DNA of 64,000 nt from a candidate division KSB1 bacterium. GTDB taxonomy: Bacteria > Zhuqueibacterota > Zhuqueibacteria > JANLFK01 > Oleimicrobiaceae. The notes below the pieces were generated by a model, which saw only the letters and a list, made by a program, of their open reading frames with translations, had not been told where the DNA came from and did not search any database. The position numbers were made by a program, and so were the translations under genes. The stretch's first letter is position 1, and the number at the start of each line of letters is the position of its first letter. The stretch spans positions 1 to 64,000 of the forward strand of contig JAPDPR010000013.1 of the NCBI GenBank assembly GCA_034506335.1, read 5' to 3'. Of this stretch, positions 8,539 to 15,941 are shown piece after piece.

Positions 8539-8724
8539 GCTCTCGCGCGACCGATTGGGCTTCACGCTCGGCCAAATGGGTGTCGGGAAGTTATTACGCA
8601 TGGGATTCACTCCAGGCTGGAAGGGAGAGAGCGAAACATGGCGGCCCCGTTGGGGAAGGGTGCCCCCGGGTTGATGCATCACCCCCGTTGAAAAGCACAC
8701 CGAGGCTGGCAGACCCACCTCACC

Positions 8725-9186
8725 GTGGCGGTTCGCGTGCTACCGGGTGCCCTCCTGCTCTTGTCGGCCATCGCCAAGCTTCACGACCCTTCGCCTTCCC
8801 TCCGCTTCGTGGCGGCGATGGGGTTCAGGCGGCCATTGGCCTATGCCACTCTGGTGGGGGTGACCGCAGCCGAGCTAGGACTGGGCCTGGTCGCCCTGCT
8901 TGGGCTCTATCCCCGCGTAGTATCACGCCTTATGGCGGTGCTCTTTGCTGGGTTTGTGCTGGTGCTGGCTTACGCCCTGCTGCGCCGGGTGGGAGGTTCC
9001 TGCGGCTGTTTTGGCCGGATAGTGCTGGTGAAGGTGTGCCTTGCCGGGAGTGGGCGCGACCTACTCTTGGCGGCGCTGGCGTCGGTGGCGCTCGGGGGTA
9101 CAAGTGGACAAGAGAACTTACGCGCCCGCGGCAAATGGACGCCGTTGGGCCTTGCTGAGTGCGTCTGCGGAGAAGGAGAGGAATGA
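8725..9186 (+). CDS. MauE/DoxX-like membrane protein, copy 1
   Basis: 153 residues, four transmembrane helices. The motif SAIAKLHDP in helix 1 and GGSCGCFGRI before the last helix match the MauE family, whose members work with thioredoxin-like partners in disulfide handling in the envelope (known for methylamine dehydrogenase maturation). Only GTG 8725 is available as start after the in-frame stop at 8689, which leaves the protein about 17 residues shorter at the N-terminus than copy 2 and without an obvious ribosome site. The stop overlaps the next propeller start (ATGA at 9183), implying translational coupling. It probably helps form or reduce disulfides in the neighbouring peptide. Confidence 0.75.
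   Translation: MAVRVLPGALLLLSAIAKLHDPSPSLRFVAAMGFRRPLAYATLVGVTAAELGLGLVALLGLYPRVVSRLMAVLFAGFVLVLAYALLRRVGGSCGCFGRIVLVKVCLAGSGRDLLLAALASVALGGTSGQENLRARGKWTPLGLAECVCGEGEE
8773..9045 (+). repeat. direct repeat B, left copy (MauE-like gene)
   Basis: 273 bases matching 10882-11154 with about 14 mismatches by eye and no gaps. It spans nearly all the MauE-like gene from the first helix to past CGCFG. Upstream and downstream sequences are unrelated. Confidence 0.9.
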
Positions 9187-10292
9187 TGAGCGGAGGTGAG
9201 AGACTGCGGGCCATGGCGGTGGTCCTGGGGCTGGCAATACTGGTGGGATGTTGCAGCCGGGAGGAGGCCAGGCCATCGGTGGCGGAGTATGCCAAGCGGC
9301 TGAAGCCGCTGCTTGAGGCGGCGCCCAAGAGCGTGATCGACCTTGATGGGGTGGAGCCGGAGGTGATCTATCCGGATTTGGTGATCCCTAGGGACACCAC
9401 GCAGAAGGAGGGAGGGTTGTTCTTGGCGCAGCCCTCAGGGATATTGGTGCTGCGGGACAGCATCTACATCACCGATGCGAAGGACCATTGCATTAAGGTT
9501 GCGGACATGGAGGGAAACCTTATCCGGACCATTGGCCGGAGAGGGCAGGGGCCAGGGGAGTTCAATCAGCCTTGGGAGATAGTGGCAAATGACAGCTTTG
9601 TCTTTGTCTACGACGTGGGGAACAGCAGAGTTCAGATCTTTGCCCATGACTTTCGCTATGTGGCGAGCCTGCCGGCGTTGTACATGCTGCTGCCGCCGGT
9701 AGGTGGCTTGGCAGCGGGCAATCGCAACCTCCTGGTGCATGGCTTTGTCACTGACAGCATGTTGGTGCGGGTGTACCGGGCGCAAAGGCCCTTCTCGCTC
9801 TGTTACGCTTTCCTGCCCCTTGTGGTTCCTTATCGCAGGCAGCCGAGGGTGATGAATAGCGTGGCCTTAGCGAGCACACCGGACGGTCGGTTTTGTGTCG
9901 GCTTTGTGTGTCTCCCTTATGCCTTGGTGTTTGACTCCACGGGTACGCAGGTAGCAACCCTAGAGTTTCGGGGCAGGGCGGTGAAGCGGCTTGATGAGCC
10001 TGTCTCTGCCAAGCGCCTCGCAGGGGTACCCCCGGGGGCCGGCAGAAGGAGATTCATGGGTAGCATCCGGATAGAGGGCAATTGGGGCGTGCGAACGCTG
10101 GTGATCTCTGGGCCCGATGTTGCTGACCTCTTGTTCCTACAGCGCCACGGCGAGTCCTATCGGTTAGAAAAGAGGCTGAGACTCCCCAACACCTTCAGCG
10201 AGCCCTTTTTCCTCTCCGAGGATGCCCTGTACGTGGCAATGGATTGGCGGGGCATGGTGTACAGGTACAAACTAAAGGGAGAGGGTTTGTGA
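9183..10292 (+). CDS. 6-bladed beta-propeller (NHL-like) lipoprotein, copy 2
   Basis: 369 residues from ATG 9183 (AAGGAGAGG just upstream); GTG 9159 is in frame but lacks a ribosome site. Lipobox L-V-G-C with Cys23 (and Cys24). The linker PSVAEYAKRLKPLL is identical to copy 1. One blade has TIGRRGQGPGEFNQPWEIV and another VGNSRVQIF. After the shared N-terminus the blades are clearly diverged from copy 1, which fits two lipoproteins specialised for different peptides. The gene starts inside the stop of MauE-like copy 1 and is followed 37 bases later by peptide gene 2. Confidence 0.75.
   Translation: MMSGGERLRAMAVVLGLAILVGCCSREEARPSVAEYAKRLKPLLEAAPKSVIDLDGVEPEVIYPDLVIPRDTTQKEGGLFLAQPSGILVLRDSIYITDAKDHCIKVADMEGNLIRTIGRRGQGPGEFNQPWEIVANDSFVFVYDVGNSRVQIFAHDFRYVASLPALYMLLPPVGGLAAGNRNLLVHGFVTDSMLVRVYRAQRPFSLCYAFLPLVVPYRRQPRVMNSVALASTPDGRFCVGFVCLPYALVFDSTGTQVATLEFRGRAVKRLDEPVSAKRLAGVPPGAGRRRFMGSIRIEGNWGVRTLVISGPDVADLLFLQRHGESYRLEKRLRLPNTFSEPFFLSEDALYVAMDWRGMVYRYKLKGEGL
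9270..9427 (+). repeat. direct repeat A, right copy
   Basis: Partner of 7150-7307: 154 of 158 bases identical by eye. Confidence 0.9.
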
Positions 10293-10329
10293 TGTTGCGT
10301 TAGTTCTAACGGGGAAGGAGGACTTTACC

Positions 10330-10593
10330 ATGAGAGCGAGGAATGGCCTTAGGTTCTTGCTGGCTCTGTTGTTTGTGCAGGTCAGCCTGGTCCTCACGTT
10401 GCTTGGGGTGCACCAAGCGCTGGGCGTGGGCGGACACGCGGAAGCCTGGTGCAATGCCGACAAGTGCCCTGGTGGCTGCATAACGTGGTGCGACCTCACC
10501 CAGTACGGCTGCATGACCATTGGCAGCTGTTTCTGTGGGTGCTGGTGCGGCAGCGGACCGATGTGGACTTTCGACTGCGCAACACAACAATAG
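10330..10593 (+). CDS. exported ten-cysteine peptide precursor, copy 2
   Basis: 87 residues; GGAAGGAGG lies seven bases or so before ATG 10330. The signal sequence ends AEA before Trp40, giving a mature peptide of about 48 residues. Cysteine pattern C-x4-C-x3-C-x3-C-x6-C-x5-C-x-C-x-C-x-C-x9-C, ending ATQQ. It shares with copy 1 ten cysteines, a (T/Q)-x-Y-G-C segment, the alternating C-x-C-x-C run and the TQQ terminus, while most other residues differ. Positional equivalence after the propeller gene and before the MauE-like gene supports a common role. It is too small and divergent for a named family. Confidence 0.7.
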   Translation: MRARNGLRFLLALLFVQVSLVLTLLGVHQALGVGGHAEAWCNADKCPGGCITWCDLTQYGCMTIGSCFCGCWCGSGPMWTFDCATQQ

Positions 10594-10704
10594 CAGTCAG
10601 CCCACATTGCTCGAGGCCAGGCGGTCTCTTGGTGGCGCCGCGCCGCCTTTGGCTATGGGGCCTATTCGGCGCGGTGGGGCGTGGTGCTAGCTCCGCGGAG
10701 TGGA

Positions 10705-10720
10705 CTTGCGAGTCCGCAAG
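10705..10720 (+). terminator. small hairpin between peptide gene 2 and MauE-like copy 2
   Basis: CTTGCG-AGTC-CGCAAG followed by GCTTTCTGTT. It corresponds in position to the hairpin after peptide gene 1 but is shorter. An additional longer-range pair (CCGCGCCG with CGGCGCGG, about 10640-10675) lies upstream. Confidence 0.35.
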
Positions 10721-10782
10721 GCTTTCTGTTGCCCGCAGGTGGCGCGGGCTGGCGCCGGATTGTTGGCCATGAGGGACCGGAG

Positions 10783-11223
10783 ATGAAGCGAGAGCTATAT
10801 GAAGTGGCATTGCGAGCGTGGCGTTTTCTTCCAAAAGTGCTGCGCCTCCTCCTCGGGGGTCTGCTTGTGTTCTCGGCGGTGGCCAAGCTTCACGACCCTT
10901 CGCCTTACCTCCGCTTCGTGGCGGCGATGGGGTTCACGCGGCCATTGGCCTATGCCACTCTGGTGGGGGTGACCGCAGCCGAGCTGGGACTGGGCCTGCT
11001 CGCGCTGCTTGGGCTCTACCCCGGCGGGGTATTACGCCTTATGGCGGTGCTCTTTGCTGGGTTTGTGCTGGTGCTGGCTTACGCCCTGCTGCGCCGGGTG
11101 GGAGGCTCCTGCGGCTGTTTTGGCCGGATAGTGGGGGTGAAGGTGGGCCTTGCCGAGATGGGGCGGGATTTGGTCCTGGCATGCCTTGCCCTGCTGGCGG
11201 CGCGGGGGTATCGTCACCAATAA
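10783..11223 (+). CDS. MauE/DoxX-like membrane protein, copy 2
   Basis: 146 residues from ATG 10783. A cytoplasmic N-terminus (MKRELYEVALRAWRFLP) precedes four transmembrane helices with SAVAKLHDP and GGSCGCFGRI, the same landmarks as copy 1. Bases 10882-11154 are about 95 percent identical to copy 1. The preserved N-terminal extension suggests this is the better-formed copy. The family is known to support disulfide chemistry with thioredoxin-like partners; the local thioredoxin-like protein lacks its cysteines, so a partner elsewhere or an unusual role is likely. Last gene of the module. Confidence 0.78.
   Translation: MKRELYEVALRAWRFLPKVLRLLLGGLLVFSAVAKLHDPSPYLRFVAAMGFTRPLAYATLVGVTAAELGLGLLALLGLYPGGVLRLMAVLFAGFVLVLAYALLRRVGGSCGCFGRIVGVKVGLAEMGRDLVLACLALLAARGYRHQ
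10882..11154 (+). repeat. direct repeat B, right copy
   Basis: Partner of 8773-9045. Confidence 0.9.
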
Positions 11224-11580
11224 GACACCGGGTAAATCCACCGCCTGTCGGGCTTGCCCATTCCACTCTCCGCCGCGGCCCAAGGCCATTCGCAATGTGA
11301 CGGCGCGCCTCGGCTGCTCCGACTCTTCCTCCCCCCTCCTACACCGGCCGGTACTTGAGTCCCTGTGCGAGCTCCCGCCCGTTGTGTCCAAGTGTCTTGA
11401 TAGAGAAAGCGTCCCAACTCCGTCGCTGAGCCGGTGAGGATTTGCCTGGGGTCGCGAGCACTTTCGAAGCTGCGGTTCCGAGTGCGGCCGTGCCTCCAGC
11501 GCCTGGTTTCGGTGCCGCTGAAAGCTCCAGGCCAGAGACGCCCGAAGTTGTTTTTTTCCGCTCCCTCGAGCAATTTCTCC
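11224..11580. other. noncoding stretch between peptide module and nikR
   Basis: About 360 bases without a convincing gene: short frames on both strands overlap each other and have no ribosome site or recognisable product. No repeat of the upstream module was seen here. The 3' part becomes T-rich just before the nikR promoter. Confidence 0.5.
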
Positions 11581-11609
11581 TTGATTTTGGCGCCAATTGG
11601 TGTTACATT
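11581..11609 (+). promoter_or_regulatory. nikR promoter with palindrome in the spacer
   Basis: TTGATT (11581-11586), 17-nt spacer, TACATT (11604-11609), 36 bases before the nikR start. The spacer contains the perfect palindrome TTGGCGCCAA (11587-11596) overlapping a second one, CCAATTGG. This is a good position for an operator, for example NikR autoregulation, although it does not match the GTATGA-N16-TCATAC consensus known from E. coli. Confidence 0.55.
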
Positions 11610-11644
11610 TTTAGAAAACGTGGCACAAGAAAGGGAATAAAAAG

Positions 11645-12058
11645 ATGCTGACCAGATTTGGCATATCCCTGGAGGCCGAGCTGCTGGAGCGGTTCGACAA
11701 AATGATCGCGGAAAAGGGCTACACCTGCCGCTCCGAGGCCATTCGCGATCTGATCCGCGATGCGCTTGTCCAGCGCGAGTGGGAAAAAGAAGCCGGCGAG
11801 CGCGTGGGGACCATCACGCTCATCTACGACCACCACCTGCGTGAGCTCCCCGAGCGGCTCACCGAGCTCCAGCACCGGTACACCGGCCAGATTATCTCCA
11901 CCATGCACGTGCACCTGGACCACGACAACTGCTTGGAAGTGCTGGCGGTGCGCGGCGAAGCACAGGTGGTGCGAAACATTGCCGACCAACTGATCGGCAC
12001 AAAGGGGGTCAAGCACGGCAAGCTGGTCACCACCACCACCGGGCGCGAGCTGAAGTGA
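11645..12058 (+). CDS. nikR: nickel-responsive transcriptional regulator NikR
   Basis: 137 residues, the usual NikR length. The N-terminal ribbon-helix-helix DNA-binding domain spans 1-45 ([16 protein letters not shown], then the helix with [13 protein letters not shown]). The C-terminal ACT-like domain carries the four nickel ligands of the family in register: His77, His88, His90 and Cys96 in QHRY and [11 protein letters not shown]. It represses uptake genes when nickel is sufficient. It is directly followed by a TonB receptor, an ECF S component and a methyltransferase, which are its likely targets. Nickel in the cell would serve enzymes such as hydrogenase or urease, none of which lie in this window. 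Confidence 0.95.
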   Translation: MLTRFGISLEAELLERFDKMIAEKGYTCRSEAIRDLIRDALVQREWEKEAGERVGTITLIYDHHLRELPERLTELQHRYTGQIISTMHVHLDHDNCLEVLAVRGEAQVVRNIADQLIGTKGVKHGKLVTTTTGRELK

Positions 12059-12111
12059 GGTCTTTGCGGGCAATAGGTGCACGAAGGACGTCCGAAGAAA
12101 AGGAGGCTGTA

Positions 12112-13986
12112 ATGAGGGTTGCGTTGCTCTTGACGACGTGGGGTTTGGGGTTGCTCAATGCCCATGGGGAGACGCCTACCGCCGAGAAGGGTTCCGCCGA
12201 CTCTGTCAAGTACCGCTTCAACCCCGTCGTGGTGACCGCTACCAAGCTCAGCCAAGCGCAGCGCGACATAGCGGCCAGCATCACTGTGATAGATGGCGCC
12301 AAGCTAACGCTTGCGCCCAGTGCCGCCGTGCTTGACGTGGTGCAGAGCCATGTGCCTAGCCTGCACCTGACGCAGTGGGGTGTGATGGGTTACGGCGTGG
12401 CCGGCAGCGCGGCGGGCAAGATTGCCCTGCGGGGCGTAGGGGGCACTGCCGATACGCACGTGCTGATCCTGCGCAACGGCCGCCCGGACTTCATGGGGCT
12501 GATGGGATGCACCATCGGCGACGAGTTTGTCACTGACGGAGTGGAGCGCGTGGAGGTGGTGCGCGGCCCGGCCTCGTTTCTGTACGGCACCAATGCCACG
12601 GCCGGAGTGATCAACATCGTCACCGCGGGGTTGGATCGTCCGGGATTTGCGACAAGGATCAGTGGTGGAGTTGGCAGCTTCGCCACCCGACGCCTCGCGG
12701 CTTACCATGCCGGGCGGGTTGGGAACTTCAGCTACCAGCTCACCGCCGCGCGGCGTACCACCGACGGCCATCGCCACGATGGCAACAGCGCCTACGAAGG
12801 CAATTTTATCACCACCCATGCTGGCTACGCGCTCGGACAGCGCACACAGCTGGAGGCCAATGTCACCCTCGCCGACCTCATGCTGCATGACCCTGGACCA
12901 GTCACCAAGCCTGCGCGCGATGACTGGTATGACGTGCGTCGCTGGGGTGGCGATCTCACCTTGACCCACAGGAGCAGGGTGGGGGAGAGCTACCTCAAGC
13001 TGCATGGCAATTTTGGACGCCATCGCTTTTTCGATGGATGGCGCTCATACGATCGCATGCTTGGGTTAATGTTCTACCACAACCTCCGTCTTGTGCCCGG
13101 CAATACCACCACCGTAGGGTTTGACCTCAAGCGCTACGGGGGTGACGCCGAGAACACCAAGAGCCACACGCAGTATGGCAAGTATTACCTGAGCGAGTGG
13201 GCTCCCTACGTGCACGTGCAACAACTGCTGCTCAAGAGGTTCATCGCTTCGCTTGGGTTCCGTGTGGAGCATCACGAGTTGTACGGCACTGTACTCCTGC
13301 CCAAGCTGGGTCTGGTGGCCCACGCCACGGCTACCACGACCGTGCGCGCAGCGTTATCCAAGGGCTTTCGCAGCCCTTCGATCCGCGAGCTGTATTTCTT
13401 CCCGCCGCACAACCCGGAGCTCTTGCCGGATGAAATCTGGAACTATGAGGTAGGGGTTGCGCAGGACCTAACCGCTCGCGCCAGGGTCGAGGCAACCGTT
13501 TACCGTCTCCGCGGCGACAATCTGATCGTCCTGGCCAGGAATACTTCGCCGCCCCCGCCGTTTCGCCTGGCCAATGCCGGCAAGCTGGCCAACACAGGCT
13601 ATGAGCTAAGCTGGCAATGGGAGCCCGTGGACAGGGTGCAGCTCGGTGGCTCTTGGTCGCACATCGTGAGGATGGATGTCCTGGTAGCGAATGCGCCGCG
13701 TAGAAAGCTCACTGCCTATGCTTCGGGACGTATCGGCGGCCTGCGCCTGATGGGAGAACTGAATGCGGTGCAGGACTGGTATGGGCGAGACAACGCTTCA
13801 CCGAAGCCCAATTTCTATCGCATGGACGACTACCTGGTGGTCAACGTGTACGCGGAGGCGCGGCTGGTGGGGCCGCTGGGCGCGCGTCTGAGTGCACGGA
13901 ACCTGCTTGATGCCAGCTATCAAGCAATGTGGGGCTACCCCATGCCGGGCCGGACCGTGGATGCCGAGCTGACGGTGAACTTTTGA
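12112..13986 (+). CDS. TonB-dependent outer-membrane receptor, probably for nickel
   Basis: 624 residues from ATG 12112, with AAAGGAGG at ideal spacing; GTG 12055, overlapping the nikR stop, is possible but leaves no signal sequence at the N-terminus. A signal peptide is followed by a TonB-box-like VVVTATK, a plug domain (ITVIDGAKL...VVQSHVPSL, IALRGVG, VERVEVVRGPASFLYGTNATAGVINIVT in pieces) and a beta-barrel ending in an aromatic residue (VNF). The C-terminal region has the typical SKGFRSPSIRELYF segment. Placement 53 bases after nikR implies nickel or a nickel chelate as substrate; sequence alone does not exclude cobalt or cobalamin. Confidence 0.9.
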   Translation: MRVALLLTTWGLGLLNAHGETPTAEKGSADSVKYRFNPVVVTATKLSQAQRDIAASITVIDGAKLTLAPSAAVLDVVQSHVPSLHLTQWGVMGYGVAGSAAGKIALRGVGGTADTHVLILRNGRPDFMGLMGCTIGDEFVTDGVERVEVVRGPASFLYGTNATAGVINIVTAGLDRPGFATRISGGVGSFATRRLAAYHAGRVGNFSYQLTAARRTTDGHRHDGNSAYEGNFITTHAGYALGQRTQLEANVTLADLMLHDPGPVTKPARDDWYDVRRWGGDLTLTHRSRVGESYLKLHGNFGRHRFFDGWRSYDRMLGLMFYHNLRLVPGNTTTVGFDLKRYGGDAENTKSHTQYGKYYLSEWAPYVHVQQLLLKRFIASLGFRVEHHELYGTVLLPKLGLVAHATATTTVRAALSKGFRSPSIRELYFFPPHNPELLPDEIWNYEVGVAQDLTARARVEATVYRLRGDNLIVLARNTSPPPPFRLANAGKLANTGYELSWQWEPVDRVQLGGSWSHIVRMDVLVANAPRRKLTAYASGRIGGLRLMGELNAVQDWYGRDNASPKPNFYRMDDYLVVNVYAEARLVGPLGARLSARNLLDASYQAMWGYPMPGRTVDAELTVNF

Positions 13987-13994
13987 GAAAGGCG

Positions 13995-14504
13995 ATGCCA
14001 GCAAAGCATTTAAGCCTCTCGGGGCTGTTCGTGGCCATGGGCGTATTGATACCCATCGTATTTCATGCAGTGGGGTTGGGCAGTGTATTCTTGCCCATGT
14101 TCCTGCCGTTGGCCGCGGCTGGGTTCTACCTTCCGCTTCTTGCGGCGATGTCGGTGGGTCTGTTGACGCCGATGGTTTCGGCGCTTGCTACCGGCATGCC
14201 CCCGCTTTCTCCTCCAGTGGCGCAACTCATGGCGTTGGAAGGGCTAGCGCTGACAGGTGTGGTAGGGTGGCTTACTGGGCGTCGCTTGCCCGCGATGCTT
14301 GCCCTCCTGGCAGGACTGGCAGCATCGCGGGCCGTCATGGTGCTGTGGATTGTGGCGCTGGTCCCGCTATTAGGGTTGCCTGCGAGGGCGCTATCCGCAG
14401 CTGCCCTCCTGCAGGGATTGCCGGGGATCGTACTCATTCTCGTAGTGGTGCCTGTAGTCTTGAGACGAGTGCCACCGCAAAGCCGGAGGGGCAGCCATGC
14501 GTGA
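13995..14504 (+). CDS. ECF-transporter S component-like membrane protein
   Basis: 169 residues with five to six hydrophobic helices. The segments LPMFLPLAAAGFYLP and VSALATGMPPLSP match the substrate-binding (S) subunits of energy-coupling factor transporters. ATG 13995 lies 8 bases after the receptor stop. No EcfA or EcfT genes are near, so it must share an ECF module encoded elsewhere or act alone. With nikR and the TonB receptor it gives an outer-plus-inner membrane route for the same substrate. The next gene starts inside its 3' end (14497). Confidence 0.75.
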   Translation: MPAKHLSLSGLFVAMGVLIPIVFHAVGLGSVFLPMFLPLAAAGFYLPLLAAMSVGLLTPMVSALATGMPPLSPPVAQLMALEGLALTGVVGWLTGRRLPAMLALLAGLAASRAVMVLWIVALVPLLGLPARALSAAALLQGLPGIVLILVVVPVVLRRVPPQSRRGSHA

Positions 14505-15105
14505 CGAGCGCCGCGCATTTTTCGAACAGCTGGCTAATTCCTGGGACCTAGCGGCAGGAAACGAGTCATTGCCATATGTCATGGAGCGGCTGCAAATCCA
14601 GCCGGGAGAACGCATTCTGGACGTCGGCGCGGGCACAGGAAGGCTATCCCGTGCCTTGGCCAAAGCAGTGGGCCCCCAGGGGTTTGTGGTGAGCATGGAC
14701 TTTTCTCTTGCAATGCTCCGCGCGGGGAAGCGGAAGGAGTACCCGTCACGGCAACATTTCCTTTGTGCCGACGCGGTGGACCTTCCCTTCGTCCATGCAT
14801 GCTTTGACCGGGTGGTGTGCTTCTGCTGTTTTCCGCACTTTCGGGACCAGCACGCGGCGCTCCAAACCTTATCCCGAACCCTTGTGCCCGGCGGAAGGTT
14901 GTACGTGATTCACGAGGATTGCAGCCAGTCAGTCAACGCCATGCACCGTCAGATCGGTGGCATTGTAGCTCACGACTATCTCCCCTCCGCGGAGGCATTG
15001 GGCGCCATGATGCAGAGCTGCGGTCTGCGCTGCATGGTGAAAGAGGAGCGGCCGGCACTCTTCTGGTGTGAAGGCGTGCGCGAAACACGCGCGGCTGAGT
15101 CGTAG
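14497..15105 (+). CDS. class I SAM-dependent methyltransferase
   Basis: 202 residues. Motif I ILDVGAGTGRLSRAL, an acidic residue after strand 2 (SMDFS), the CADAVDLPF region and the LVPGGRLYVIHE strand are all typical of small-molecule methyltransferases of the UbiE/Methyltransf_11 type. Six cysteines, including CFCCF (about 107-111) and C154/C157 near RCMVKE, are more than usual for the family. The start overlaps the S-component gene by 8 bases, so it is translationally coupled to a transport operon under NikR. It might modify a metallophore or a methylated metal complex, which is inference. It converges with the minus-strand acyltransferase 21 bases downstream. Confidence 0.85.
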   Translation: MRDERRAFFEQLANSWDLAAGNESLPYVMERLQIQPGERILDVGAGTGRLSRALAKAVGPQGFVVSMDFSLAMLRAGKRKEYPSRQHFLCADAVDLPFVHACFDRVVCFCCFPHFRDQHAALQTLSRTLVPGGRLYVIHEDCSQSVNAMHRQIGGIVAHDYLPSAEALGAMMQSCGLRCMVKEERPALFWCEGVRETRAAES

Positions 15106-15126
15106 AGCGGGTGGAGTCTGTCCGGT

Positions 15127-15870
15127 TCAGCGCTGTGCCAAGCTGTTGAGGGCTGCGCGGTGGTAGTTAGCGCCTACGAGCAGGTCGGCATGCAGGGTAA
15201 GGTCGTCCAGCGTCCGGTCCAACTCGGCAAGGGAGGTGGGCGCCATTGGCTTGCCCACAATGGCCACACAGCGAGAGAAAGGCCTCGGCAGTAGGTAACG
15301 GCACCAGGTGCGCTTCAGGACCCAGGCGCTGCTGGCGCTCGCAGACACCGGGGCGATGAGTAGACCGAGCTTCTGCGCCAAGAACAACACCCCGGGCTTG
15401 GCATGGAACGCCGGCCCGTGAGGGCCGTCCACCGCGAACGCTGCGGGATGCCCGGCATCGACCGCCTTTTTCATCATCAGCAGGGCCCGCATACCCCCGT
15501 GGCTGCTCGACCCCCTGACCACTGTGTAGCCAAAGCGCTGCAAGATACGCGTCTGAATGTCACCTGCCCAGCTCAGGTCGCTCATCAAGGCGATATTCCA
15601 GTAAGAAAACTGGGGCACAAGCAGGAACTGCCTGCCATGCCAGAAGGCAAACACCAAGGGGTGGTGGTGCAGCTCCTCTTCAACCTGAGGGTGGAGTACG
15701 ATGCGCACGCGCAGGGTACTGGTCAGCAGGCGTATAGCCGCGAAGCCAAACAGGGCCAGCGCCGCCACAAAGGCACGAGAATAGGTGATCTTACGGCGTA
15801 GCATTTTCACGCGGAGCCGCAGTGTAAGCCGAGCGGTATGTTGGGATGCTTCCCTGTCGCTTTTCTCCAT
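15127..15870 (-). CDS. DUF374-type lysophospholipid acyltransferase
   Basis: 247 residues. N-terminal hydrophobic anchor (about 33-52), then the DUF374 block: FAFWHGRQFLL (H-x-x-x-x-x motif region), LMSDLSWAGDIQ, RGSSSHGGMRALL, FAVDGPHGPAFHAKPGVLFLA and PVSASAS. This family transfers acyl groups in envelope lipid synthesis (lipid A or phospholipid), at the inner-membrane face. It lies downstream of the barrel-TPR gene on the same strand but is separated from it by a strong hairpin. Confidence 0.88.
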   Translation of the reverse strand: MEKSDREASQHTARLTLRLRVKMLRRKITYSRAFVAALALFGFAAIRLLTSTLRVRIVLHPQVEEELHHHPLVFAFWHGRQFLLVPQFSYWNIALMSDLSWAGDIQTRILQRFGYTVVRGSSSHGGMRALLMMKKAVDAGHPAAFAVDGPHGPAFHAKPGVLFLAQKLGLLIAPVSASASSAWVLKRTWCRYLLPRPFSRCVAIVGKPMAPTSLAELDRTLDDLTLHADLLVGANYHRAALNSLAQR

Positions 15871-15886
15871 CGCGCTGCTAACAGAA

Positions 15887-15917
15887 GCGCCGTCTGAACG
15901 GTTTCTTCAGACGGCGC
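15887..15917 (-). terminator. hairpin terminator of the barrel-TPR gene
   Basis: A perfect 12-bp stem, GCGCCGTCTGAA (15887-15898) with TTCAGACGGCGC (15906-15917), loop of 7. On the minus strand it is followed by TTCTGTT. It sits 25 bases after the stop of the gene at 15942. Confidence 0.65.
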
Positions 15918-15941
15918 CCAGCCTTTCGTTTGGTGAGCTCG

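Noticed and set aside
8580-9158. A 192-codon plus-strand frame overlapping MauE-like copy 1
   Set aside because: It overlaps the better-supported membrane protein in another frame; its composition (Pro, Arg, Gly rich) is typical of a frame shadow.
7150-11154. Cassette duplication as an assembly artefact
   Set aside because: The copies differ over most of the propeller and peptide genes, and the identical blocks are separated by distinct sequence, so a simple assembly duplication is unlikely, although reads could confirm it.
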